Below, piece by piece: positions 32,910 to 40,502 of a stretch of DNA of 64,000 bases. The stretch is from contig DASZOV010000079.1 of assembly GCA_035550595.1 (NCBI GenBank), positions 1-64,000 on the forward strand. Direction: 5' to 3'. Made by a program: the position numbers and the translations under genes. Origin of the DNA: CALFMR01 sp035550595 (GTDB taxonomy: Bacteria > Acidobacteriota > Vicinamibacteria > Vicinamibacterales > SCN-69-37). A model generated the notes under the pieces. It searched no databases and had not been told where the DNA came from. It saw only the letters and a list, made by a program, of their open reading frames with translations. Position 1 is the first letter of the stretch; the number at the start of each line of letters is the position of its first letter.

Positions 32910-33387
32910 CGTTCACCTCGTCCATCTTCGGCAGGCTGCCGGCCACGTAGTCGCCGGGCACTGTGCGCGCCGCGATGTTGAGGCGATTCCAGCCGTTGAT
33001 CGAGAGGATCGCCAGGGTCAGGTGCACCAGCTCGTCTTCCGGAAATTGCTTCCGCACGCGCTCGTACACCTCGTCCGGGACACGAGTGTCGGCGACGAGC
33101 GTGAGCGCTTCGGTCCACTCCAGCGCCGCACGCTCGCGCGCCGAGTAATACGGTGTCTCGCGCCACGCGTCCAGACCGTACAGGCGCTGTTCGGTCTCGC
33201 CGTGCGCGCGTGCGTCCTTGCTGTGCATGTCCAGGCAGCAGGCGCAACCGTTGATCTGCGACGCGCGCATCCGGACGAGGTCCAGCAGCGTGGCATCGAG
33301 ATCCGCCTTTTGAACCTGCCGTTCGAGGGCGAGCATGGCGCGGATGACGTCGGGGTTCACGTGCATGAGATCGATTCGAGCTGTCAT
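32905..33387 (-). CDS. Carboxymuconolactone decarboxylase (CMD) family / AhpD-like protein
   Basis: 160 residues: MTARIDLMHVNPDVIRAMLALE, then the redox motif INGCACCLDMHSKDAR, where the family's Cys-x-x-Cys is kept as CACC with an extra Cys inside, and RLYGLDAWRETPYYSARERAALEWTEALT. This is the AhpD-like core, thought to detoxify peroxides or act on reactive carbonyls. ECF41 sigma factors are known to sit beside CMD genes. It is preceded by a matching promoter at 33413-33438; start at the ATG at 33387. Confidence 0.93.
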   Translation of the reverse strand: MTARIDLMHVNPDVIRAMLALERQVQKADLDATLLDLVRMRASQINGCACCLDMHSKDARAHGETEQRLYGLDAWRETPYYSARERAALEWTEALTLVADTRVPDEVYERVRKQFPEDELVHLTLAILSINGWNRLNIAARTVPGDYVAGSLPKMDEVNG

Positions 33388-33412
33388 GGTGTTTTCACGC
33401 TCCACCAATCAA

Positions 33413-33438
33413 GACGAATCACCCGCGGTCTCGTGACA
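33413..33438 (-). promoter_or_regulatory. ECF41-type promoter for the CMD gene
   Basis: Minus strand: TGTCACG, 15 bases, CGTC, with the CGTC box 26 bases before the CMD ATG. Same architecture as the promoter of the alpha/beta hydrolase gene at 31681-31707. Confidence 0.65.
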
Positions 33439-33590
33439 CGAGATCGGCGAGGCACTCGGAAAGAGGGACGCGGCGCTCCGGTGCTCCGGCGACTGAGGAC
33501 CTCCATCAGCTCGCCGTCGCGATTCGATTTCGGCGCCCTGGAGGGACTATCGTCTGCGCATCACGTCGAACGATCGATCGAGGAGGCAGC

Positions 33591-34472
33591 ATGACGATCC
33601 ACGCGATCCAGACGGGCGTTGTTCGGATCAAACGATCGCAGGTACGCGGCCGCGGGCGCGGATGGCACCGCCGGGCCCGGATCTTCAGCGACGCGCAGTG
33701 GACGGAGTGGCTTCCCACCTACGCGTGGGTGATCGATCACCCCGAAGGCATCATCGTCGTGGATACCGGCCAGGGCAGCCATCTGCTCGAGAGCGGTCGA
33801 TCGCTGCATCCCTATCTGCGATGGGAGGTCAGGTTTCGGATCGAGCCCGACCAGGAAATCGGTCCTCAGCTCCGGGCCTTGGGGATCCGGCCGCGCGATG
33901 TGAAACGCGTCGTCCTGACGCATCTCCATGTCGATCACGACGGCGGACTGGCGCACTTTCCCGACAGCGAGATCCTGGTCTCGCCGCACGAACTGCACGC
34001 CGCGCGCGGCTGGATCGGCCGAGTGCGCGGATACCTGCCCAATCGATGGCCGACGTGGTTCAATCCGGTCGCGCTCGAGCTTGCCGCTGAACCGTTCGGC
34101 CCGTTCGCGGCGAGCACGCGTCTCACGAAGGCCGGTGACGTGATTGCGGTCGCGACACCCGGTCACACCGCGAGCCACCTCTCGGTGATCGGCATCGACG
34201 CGGGGATCGCGTACTTCATGGCCGGAGATACGTCGTACACCGAGGCGCTGATGCTGGGTCGTGAAATCGACGGCGTCAGCGCCGACGATCGGATCGCGGT
34301 AGCCACGCTGGATGCGATCAATCGCTTCGCCGCTGAACGTCCGACGGTCTATCTCCCCACGCACGACCCGGCGTCAGCGGAGCGCCTTTCGAACCGCGCA
34401 GTGGCGCGGGCGCCGCAGCGCGAGAGCGACGCCGCGATGGCCTCTGGCCCTACGGCCGCAGCAGTGTCTTGA
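33591..34472 (+). CDS. Metallo-beta-lactamase-fold hydrolase, AHL-lactonase-like
   Basis: 293 residues. Metal-binding signature LTHLHVDHDGGL (HxHxDH), later His in TPGHTASHLS, the bridging Asp in FMAGDTSYTEAL and a last His in YLPTHDP. The order fits the N-acyl-homoserine lactonase branch of the superfamily, so quorum quenching is possible, but many relatives act on other esters or lactones. No signal peptide. The ATG at 33591 follows GGAGGCAGC. The 3' end overlaps the converging alcohol dehydrogenase by about 22 bases. Confidence 0.9.
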   Translation: MTIHAIQTGVVRIKRSQVRGRGRGWHRRARIFSDAQWTEWLPTYAWVIDHPEGIIVVDTGQGSHLLESGRSLHPYLRWEVRFRIEPDQEIGPQLRALGIRPRDVKRVVLTHLHVDHDGGLAHFPDSEILVSPHELHAARGWIGRVRGYLPNRWPTWFNPVALELAAEPFGPFAASTRLTKAGDVIAVATPGHTASHLSVIGIDAGIAYFMAGDTSYTEALMLGREIDGVSADDRIAVATLDAINRFAAERPTVYLPTHDPASAERLSNRAVARAPQRESDAAMASGPTAAAVS

Positions 34473-35467
34473 TCGCGCGACGCTCGTCCATCGCGCGATA
34501 GCCGTCGGCGACGCGATCGAGCGGCAGCGTCAGATCGAAGACCTTCCCCGGATGGATCGTCCCGTTGAAGACGAGGTCGATCAGGTGCGGCAGGTACCGG
34601 CGCACGGGGGGCCGGGCCGCCGTGCAGGTGCACGTGCGCGAAGAACAGCGGCCGTCCGTCGAGGGTCACGCCGTGCGGCACGCCCACGTAGCCGACCGAT
34701 CCACCGGGGCGTGTCGCCGTGATCGCCTGCGTCATCGACTCCTGGGTGCCGACACACTCGAGCACCGAATCGGCGCCGACGCCATGCGTGAGCTCCTTGA
34801 TGCGCTCAATGCCTTCCTCACCGCGCTCGGCGACGATGTCGGTCGCGCCGAACTCGCGCGCGAGCTGCTGCCGCGTCTCGTGCCGGCTCATCGCGATGAT
34901 GCGCGCCGCACCCATCTGTTTTGCCGAGAGCACGCCGAGCAGTCCGACCGCCCCGTCGCCGACGACGACCACGGTGGCGCCGGGCCGCACGTTCGCCGCG
35001 TCGGCGGCGAACCAGCCCGTCCCCATCACGTCCGACAGCGCGAGCAGATTCGGAATCTGGTCCGCGTCAGGCACGTCGCGCGTCGCGACGAGCGTCCCAT
35101 CGGCCAGCGGCACGCGGAGCCGTGGCGCCTGCGCGCCGCCGATCAGGGTCGCCTGCTGACAGGACGTCTGATAACCGAAGCGGCAGTGCGGGCAGGTATT
35201 GTCGGACGCGAAGAACGATCCGATCACGAACTGCCCGCGCTTCACCGACGTGACCTCGCGGCCGACCTCTTCGACGATGCCGCAGTATTCGTGGCCCATC
35301 GGCGCCGGCGCGTCGACGGCCTGGATGCCGCGATACGGCCACAGGTCCGATCCGCAGATGCACGTGGCCGGCAGGCTGATGATTGCGTCGGTCGGCTCGA
35401 GGATGGCGGGTTCCAGGACGTCTTCGAACCGAACGTCGTGCGCGCCGTACAACATCGTTCCCTGCAT
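34451..35467 (-). CDS. Zinc-dependent alcohol dehydrogenase, frameshifted near the 3' end
   Basis: Catalytic Zn region CICGSDLWPYRG and GHEYCGIVEEVG, a structural-Zn-like loop (CPHCRFGYQTSC), and the NAD fold VVVVGDGAVGLLGVLSAKQMGA. The normal frame runs to HLHGGPAP. There a run of six C (G at 34606-34611 on the plus strand) shifts it; with five, the frame continues RRYLPHLIDLVFNGTIHPGK...DGYRAMDERRAIKTLLRP to a TAG at 34451, giving a full-length MDR protein. Without correction it would end in about 80 Arg-rich nonsense residues at 34349. A homopolymer error is likely; real slippage or decay is possible. Confidence 0.85.
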
Positions 35468-35542
35468 GTTCCACCTGTCTTTCGTTCAGCGTTCCGCGAC
35501 ACACGTCGCGTTCACATCGTGTAGCCCGGCGGCGGCATCGCG

Positions 35543-35941
35543 TCACCGCCCGCCGTACTGGTCGTCGCTGACGTGTTCCAGCCAGTCGACGACCTTGCCG
35601 TCGAGCTGTTCCTGCACGGCGACATGCGTCATCGCCGTCGAGGGCGATGCGCCATGCCAGTGTTTTTCGCCGGGCGCGAACCAGACGACGTCGCCAGGAT
35701 GAATCTCTTCGATGGGTCCGCCCCAGCGCTGCACGCGACCGGCGCCGGCCGTGACGATCAACGTCTGCCCGAGCGGATGCGTGTGCCAGGCGGTGCGGGC
35801 GCCGGGCTCGAACGTGACCCCCGCGCCGGCGACACGCGCCGGCGATGGCGCCTGGAAGAGTGGATCGATGCGGACGGTCCCGGTGAACCAGTCCGCGGGC
35901 CCGTTGGCCGACGGCTGCGAACCCGCGCGTGTGATCTCCAT
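35543..35941 (-). CDS. Cupin-domain protein
   Basis: 132 residues from the ATG at 35941. The two cupin motifs are clear: TAWHTHPLGQTLIVTAGAGRVQ (HxH...) and PGDVVWFAPGEKHWHGA (PGD...H). It resembles the single-domain cupins annotated as (R)-mandelonitrile lyase-like or carboxymuconolactone-associated; the catalytic role is unknown. It is followed on the same strand by the alcohol dehydrogenase about 75 bases away, possibly as one unit. Confidence 0.88.
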   Translation of the reverse strand: MEITRAGSQPSANGPADWFTGTVRIDPLFQAPSPARVAGAGVTFEPGARTAWHTHPLGQTLIVTAGAGRVQRWGGPIEEIHPGDVVWFAPGEKHWHGASPSTAMTHVAVQEQLDGKVVDWLEHVSDDQYGGR

Positions 35942-36201
35942 GTGTCTGCTCCCTCTCGCGTCCTCGGCCGTTTCCGTGTGAACGACCGTTCCCTCACACG
36001 ATACGGCGACGGTGCCGGCGCGACTAGACGGCAAGATCCGCTAAGGCCTATGACTGGAATTCAGAAATGGATGGAACCGATCGCTGCGCCGTCGCCATCA
36101 AGACATTGCTGCAGCCGTAACCGACGATCGCCCGGCGCCTCGGCAAGGGCGAGCGTATCCCTGGCGGATTCGAACCGTTCAGACCCGGCGCACCAACCGG
36201 G

Positions 36202-36552
36202 CTACCGCGCCAGCACCAAGTGCATCGCGTTCCCGGTCGAGACGTGCTCCTGCATGCGGTACCCGAGCGCGGGAAGGTCGATGCCTTCGAACAGCGGTTC
36301 GCCTCGGCCGAGCAGGATCGGCGACACCGCGACGTGCATCTCGTCGATGAGCCCGGCTTGCAGATACTGACGGATGGTGGCGGCGCCGCCCCCGATTCGC
36401 ACGTCCTTGCCCTGTGCCGCCTCTCGCGCGCGGTCCAGCGCCGCCTCGATCCCTTCGGTGACGAAATGGAAGACGGTGCCGCCCTCCATCGGCAGCGGCG
36501 GACGTGGATGATGCGTCAGGACGAAGACCGGCACGTGGTATGGCGGATTGGC
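36202..36552 (-). pseudogene. DHFR/RibD-like reductase remnant, 5' part missing
   Basis: From about NPPYHVPVFVLTHHPRPPLPM to the end, including VRIGGGAATIRQYLQAGLIDE and PILLGRGEPLFEG, this is the C-terminal two-thirds of a dihydrofolate-reductase-like (RibD_C) protein. The usual first 60 or so residues are missing; upstream of about 36552 the frame turns to unrelated sequence and the only ATG (36609) yields a hydrophobic, non-family start. I see it as a truncated gene. Confidence 0.7.
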
Positions 36553-36718
36553 GATGAAGATCACGACGACGACGTACGCGGCCGTCGAGTGGAAGACGAC
36601 GTTCAGCACAGTGCTGACAGTGTCCGCCAGATCAGTGCGGCGCGGCGAGGGTTCGCGCGCGCATCGTTGCGGTGGATGTCCACCTGGCCGCCGGAAGCCG
36701 GTGAAGCGGGCGGGTGTA

Positions 36719-37134
36719 TCAGAGCGCGAGCTGTTCGACGGCCTGCGCAGGCGTGAGAATTGAGACGCTTCTGAACTGCTCCAGCTTCAGAAGGTGCGGA
36801 TCACCCGAGGCGACATAGTCGGCTTCGGCCGCGACAGCGCATGCCAGCACCGCATCGTCATCGGGATCATCGATGATCGTCGGGGGGATGATGGCAGGCG
36901 TTACCACCACGGCCAACGCGGCGTAGCCTTCGTCATCTCCTCCGCGGTCAGGCCGAGCGCCGCAAGTGACTTCGCGAACTTGTCGCGATGGAGCACGTCG
37001 CCGAGTTCGGCGAGAAGTGGAGCGCTCGTGTGCAACGTGAGAATGGTCGAAAACGCGGCGTCAATCAGCTTGCCGGGAGTGCCTCGCCAGAGCAGGCCGG
37101 AAAGTGCGGCGTTGGTGTCAAGGACGACCCGCAC
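36719..37134 (-). pseudogene. PIN-domain toxin (type II TA), split by a frameshift
   Basis: N-terminal half in one frame (RVVLDTNAALSGLLWRGTPGK with the first catalytic Asp, then LLAELGDVLHRDKF, to LTAEEMTK), C-terminal half in another (PAIIPPTIIDDPDDDAVLACAVAAEADYVASGD with the remaining acidic residues, then LTPAQAVEQL). One missing base near 36925-36930 separates them; restored, the protein has about 138 residues, normal for the PIN family toxins of this kind (RNases). The antitoxin gene overlaps its start. Whether inactivation is real or a read error is open. Confidence 0.8.
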
Positions 37135-37367
37135 GACGGGCTTCCGACCGAATAGGCGTCAATCTCGGCCTGGATCTCCTCGGCTGTCATGGGGGGAAGT
37201 GGGGCACCCGCGAGCACTTGGCGCGCCTCGGTGAGTTTCTCGACGCGCCTGGCGAGCAAGGCCTGGCGTACCATCTCCTCGACGGCACGCGGCTCCAGTA
37301 GCCCAGCGTCGCGCGCCTGCTCGGCGAGCGCGTCCGGCAACACGATCTCGACGTTGAGACGCGTCAT
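37065..37367 (-). CDS. Antitoxin of the PIN-toxin pair
   Basis: 100 residues. The start MTRLNVEIVLPDALAEQARDAG with LLEPRAVEEMVRQAL and MTAEEIQAEIDAY fits the small antitoxins paired with PIN toxins. After DAYSV the sequence loses its typical character and runs 70 bases into the toxin gene, longer than the usual short overlap, so the true end may be altered. It should neutralise the toxin by direct binding and repress the operon. Confidence 0.65.
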   Translation of the reverse strand: MTRLNVEIVLPDALAEQARDAGLLEPRAVEEMVRQALLARRVEKLTEARQVLAGAPLPPMTAEEIQAEIDAYSVGSPSCGSSLTPTPHFPACSGEALPAS

Positions 37368-37497
37368 GATTGAACCTGAAACATCAGGATAGCACGCCGA
37401 TCGCTGACGGACGCCCGACGCCCTCGCCACACGAGCCGGCACTCCAGCCCGATCCCGAACGTCGCACCCCGGACGAGCCGGCGCGTGCCCAAGTCCT

Positions 37498-38052
37498 TCA
37501 GTACACCCAGGGAATGAGGCGCTTTGTCGCCAGCGCGTATTGTGCGTAGGCGGGCCCGAACGTCTTCTGAAGGACGGCCTCCTCAACGTGGATCCGATAG
37601 CCGATCGCGACGAGATAGGGCAGAACGCTGCAGGCCAGTGTCCACCAGTTCGAGAACGCCAGGCCGAGACCGAGGTAAGCGAGCAGAGCGCCGGCATACG
37701 CGGGATGACGAAGTCGCGAATAGAGCCCGGTCCGTATGAGTGTGTGACCTTCTCGAATCTGGACGCGACCCGTGAAGAAGACCCCCAAGGCGCGAATGGC
37801 GGTCCAGCGGACCGCGATGCCGGCGACCAGGAGTCCCAAGCCGCACAACTGGAGAAGAACATTGGCGCCATCGATGCGTCCGACGCCCAGGAAGCCGACC
37901 AGCACGCCGATCAATTGAAGGGCGTGCGCCACGTTCAAGGCCAACAGTGATCCCTTGTCACCAACCTGTGATGGAATCGCTGGAGGCCGGTGAAACAGAT
38001 CGACGGCCCACCAGATAGCCAGGACCGCCGTAGCAACGCCCGCAATGAGCAC
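37498..38052 (-). CDS. Isoprenylcysteine carboxyl methyltransferase-like membrane protein
   Basis: 184 residues with about five helices. The C-terminal motif is typical of the ICMT/PEMT superfamily: LIRTGLYSRLRHPAYAGALLAYLGLGL, then HVEEAVLQKTFGPAYAQYA and RLIPWVY. Such bacterial proteins are thought to methylate lipids or unknown acceptors with SAM. GTG start at 38052. It lies just downstream of the GH127 gene (15 bases) on the same strand. Confidence 0.88.
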   Translation of the reverse strand: MLIAGVATAVLAIWWAVDLFHRPPAIPSQVGDKGSLLALNVAHALQLIGVLVGFLGVGRIDGANVLLQLCGLGLLVAGIAVRWTAIRALGVFFTGRVQIREGHTLIRTGLYSRLRHPAYAGALLAYLGLGLAFSNWWTLACSVLPYLVAIGYRIHVEEAVLQKTFGPAYAQYALATKRLIPWVY

Positions 38053-38067
38053 GTGGGTCGCGCCCTT

Positions 38068-40050
38068 CTACGCCATGCCGAACGTCACCCGCCTGAGCAG
38101 CGGGGCATTGCCGAGCGGCACCAGCTCGACGTCGACCGGCGTGCCGTCCGCGCGCAGCATCTGCCCGCGCAGCGCGACGGTCGGCGCGTCGAACGGCTGC
38201 TGGATGTCGGGGCCAGCGGCGATCTGAACCGGCGCGAACCCAAAGCTGGTCCACCGTGCGTCGGCGCGTAGCTTCAGATCGAGCGGCTCACCGGGCGCGG
38301 GTTCGTAGTGCGTGTCCTCGAAGCCTGAAAGGGGATAGCTCTTCGTGACGCTCTTGGTCGATGCGATCGGCTTGGCGAAGACGAGCGCGCCGTACTGCAG
38401 CGCGACTTCGCCGTTGACGGCCGGGATTTCCCGCACGACAGGAGCAAACGTCACGCGCACCGTGTCGCCGGCGGTCCAGCGCTTCGTCACGCGCCAGTAG
38501 TCGCCCTCGCGTGAGATCCGAGCGTTCGGGCAGTCGACCGCCGTGCCACGTGACCACTCCGGATCGCGCAGCAGCAGCGAGAACTCGACGTCACGCGCGG
38601 GCGCGACGCCGATCTCGACGACGTAATCGAAGGGATAGGCGGTGCGCTCGTCGATCTCGACCTTCACATCGGACACCGTCGTCGACACGCGGCATGGGCC
38701 GTAGAGCAACGCGGCAAGCGTGTCGGCGCCGTGGCGCATCCACATGCCACGGACGAACAGCGCGGCGACCTGGGTTGCATTGGGATTGCAGCAGACGGCG
38801 ACGTCCGCGTGCGTGGGCGAAAACTTGTTGCGCGGCTCGTCGCGCGTCCCGTCCAACGAACGGCCGTTGCAGCCGAGACGATTGTCCGGCGTGAGATACG
38901 AGATCGCGCGACCGTCCGGCGTGCGCGCGCCCTGCGCCGCGTTGAACCACACACGCTCGACGCGATCGCCGAACGATGCGACGCCCGTCTTCTGCAGCGC
39001 CGATTGAAACGTGAGCTGCGTCTCCTTCGACACGCAGTACTCGTACTCCGTCGTCGTCGGATCCGGCCGCTGGTTGTCGATGAGCTCCTGGCTGACGACC
39101 GAGCCAGACGATTCGATGTAACGCGCGAGCTTTTCGAGCGCCTGTCGCGCCGCGAGACCGAGATCCGCGCGTCCAGTCGCCGTCGCGAGCCAGAGCGGCA
39201 CGCGAATCGACTCGCACGTGTGGACGCCGTGCTGCACGAAGGGCGCATCGAGGTCGAGGAGCGACGGCAAGGTCGTGTCTGACTTGCCGTCGTGCTGACT
39301 CCACGTCTCGTACATCCACAACGTGAAGTCGCGATACTTCGCGTCGCCGATGAGATCGGTCAGCCGTTCCATGACGTCCGCGATCATCAGATCGTGGCTT
39401 TCGCCCCACGGCAGAGATCGCCGGCCGGGACCGTAGGTCGAGACGATGAGATCCGCCGCGCGCTCGACGGCGCGCCTGACGTCCGTGCGACCGGTCAACT
39501 CCGCGTAGTCGAGCAGCCCGCGCAGAAGGCACGCCTGCGTCCAGAGTTCACCCGCGTGCTGAAAGCGCATCTCCTTCGCGAAGATGCCGAGATAGCCGTC
39601 GGTGTCCTGCGACGAAAGGATGTGCGCGACGTACGCATCCGCCTCGCGCATCGCCGCCTCATCGTCCGTGAGACCGGCGAGCATGATGAACCCGGCGCGC
39701 CAGTTGCCTTCCGATTCGCCGTTCCACCATGCGACGCCGAGCCGGTTGGCGACGTTCTGCGACTGGAGCGAATTGCGTTGGCTGACGAAGATGTCCGAAG
39801 ACGCCTCGTGACAGAGCTGGCCGAGCGACCCGGCGAAGCCTTCGTGCAGGTCGTGGACCATCTGCTCACGAATCCAGCCGGCCGGCTTGATCTCGCCGAG
39901 CGGCAGCCACATGAAGACGGGCGCGGACGCGGCGTCAGCAGCCGCCAACGACGACGACCCGGCCTGCTGCGCGTCGCGCGCGAGCATGGGCCACGGCAGC
40001 GCACTGCCGGCCACGGCGGCGAGCAACTTGAGGGAATCGCGACGGTTCAT
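38068..40050 (-). CDS. Glycoside hydrolase family 127, beta-L-arabinofuranosidase-like (Tat-exported)
   Basis: 660 residues. The Tat-like signal (MNRRDSLKLLAAVAGSALP) precedes the (alpha/alpha)6 barrel: GEIKPAGWIREQM, WWNGESEGNWRAGFIMLAGL, and the zinc/catalytic features TEYEYC (Glu-x-Cys) and VAVCCNPNATQ (Cys-Cys, the second pair of ligands with the nucleophile). C-terminal beta-sandwich domains follow. GH127 enzymes remove arabinofuranose from plant glycans; the exact linkage is not predictable. It lacks neighbouring carbohydrate genes. The converging/diverging context gives no clue to control. Confidence 0.9.
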   Translation of the reverse strand: MNRRDSLKLLAAVAGSALPWPMLARDAQQAGSSSLAAADAASAPVFMWLPLGEIKPAGWIREQMVHDLHEGFAGSLGQLCHEASSDIFVSQRNSLQSQNVANRLGVAWWNGESEGNWRAGFIMLAGLTDDEAAMREADAYVAHILSSQDTDGYLGIFAKEMRFQHAGELWTQACLLRGLLDYAELTGRTDVRRAVERAADLIVSTYGPGRRSLPWGESHDLMIADVMERLTDLIGDAKYRDFTLWMYETWSQHDGKSDTTLPSLLDLDAPFVQHGVHTCESIRVPLWLATATGRADLGLAARQALEKLARYIESSGSVVSQELIDNQRPDPTTTEYEYCVSKETQLTFQSALQKTGVASFGDRVERVWFNAAQGARTPDGRAISYLTPDNRLGCNGRSLDGTRDEPRNKFSPTHADVAVCCNPNATQVAALFVRGMWMRHGADTLAALLYGPCRVSTTVSDVKVEIDERTAYPFDYVVEIGVAPARDVEFSLLLRDPEWSRGTAVDCPNARISREGDYWRVTKRWTAGDTVRVTFAPVVREIPAVNGEVALQYGALVFAKPIASTKSVTKSYPLSGFEDTHYEPAPGEPLDLKLRADARWTSFGFAPVQIAAGPDIQQPFDAPTVALRGQMLRADGTPVDVELVPLGNAPLLRRVTFGMA

Positions 40051-40129
40051 GGGCCGAGCCTACGATACCGCACGCGGCTCCGCCTCGGAACGCCAATCGC
40101 ATTGGCCGTCTTGACGATTATCCGTTCGA

Positions 40130-40151
40130 GTATATACTCATCGTGATATAC
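40130..40151. promoter_or_regulatory. Dyad GTATAT-N10-ATATAC at the padR start, likely autoregulatory operator
   Basis: The inverted repeat spans 40130-40151 and ends directly before the ATG at 40152; a nested palindrome GAGTATATACTC covers 40128-40139. It is AT-rich against a GC-rich background. Repressor binding here would block both the promoter and translation start of padR and the ADOP genes behind it. Confidence 0.5.
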
Positions 40152-40499
40152 ATGGCTGATACACCCGATTTGCCCGCGCACTGGTTCCAGATCCTGCTCG
40201 CGTTGTCGAGTGGCGATCTTCACGGCCTCGGCATCACCAAGGACGTCCACGAGCGGACCGAAGGCCGCCTGCACCTCTGGCCAGGCATGCTCTACGGCGC
40301 CCTGAAAAAGATGGCGGACCTCGGGTACGTCGTCGAGACCGACGCGCCGACTGCGTTCGAGAGCGGCGGCGGCCGGCCGCGGTTCTATCACCTCACCGCG
40401 CGTGGCCGCCGCGTGTGCGCGGCCGAGGCCACGCGCCTGGCGGCGCTCGTCGAGACGGCGCGCCTGCGCAAGGTCATCAAACCGGTGCGGTCGAGCTGA
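40152..40499 (+). CDS. PadR family transcriptional regulator
   Basis: 115 residues (118 if the GTG at 40143 is used). Winged helix: FQILLALSSGDLHGLGITKDVHERT, LWPGMLYGALKKMADLGYV and the wing GRPRFYHLTARGRRV. No Shine-Dalgarno is seen before the ATG; the sequence there is a dyad (40130-40151), suggesting a very short or leaderless message. It lies three bases before an ADOP permease gene and probably represses the unit. Confidence 0.93.
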   Translation: MADTPDLPAHWFQILLALSSGDLHGLGITKDVHERTEGRLHLWPGMLYGALKKMADLGYVVETDAPTAFESGGGRPRFYHLTARGRRVCAAEATRLAALVETARLRKVIKPVRSS

Positions 40500-40502
40500 C
40501 GC

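Noticed and set aside
36150..36185. GGTTCGAATCC-type T-arm signature on the minus strand
   Set aside because: The flanking bases pair at only three of five stem positions and no acceptor, anticodon or D-arm can be folded; taken as chance.
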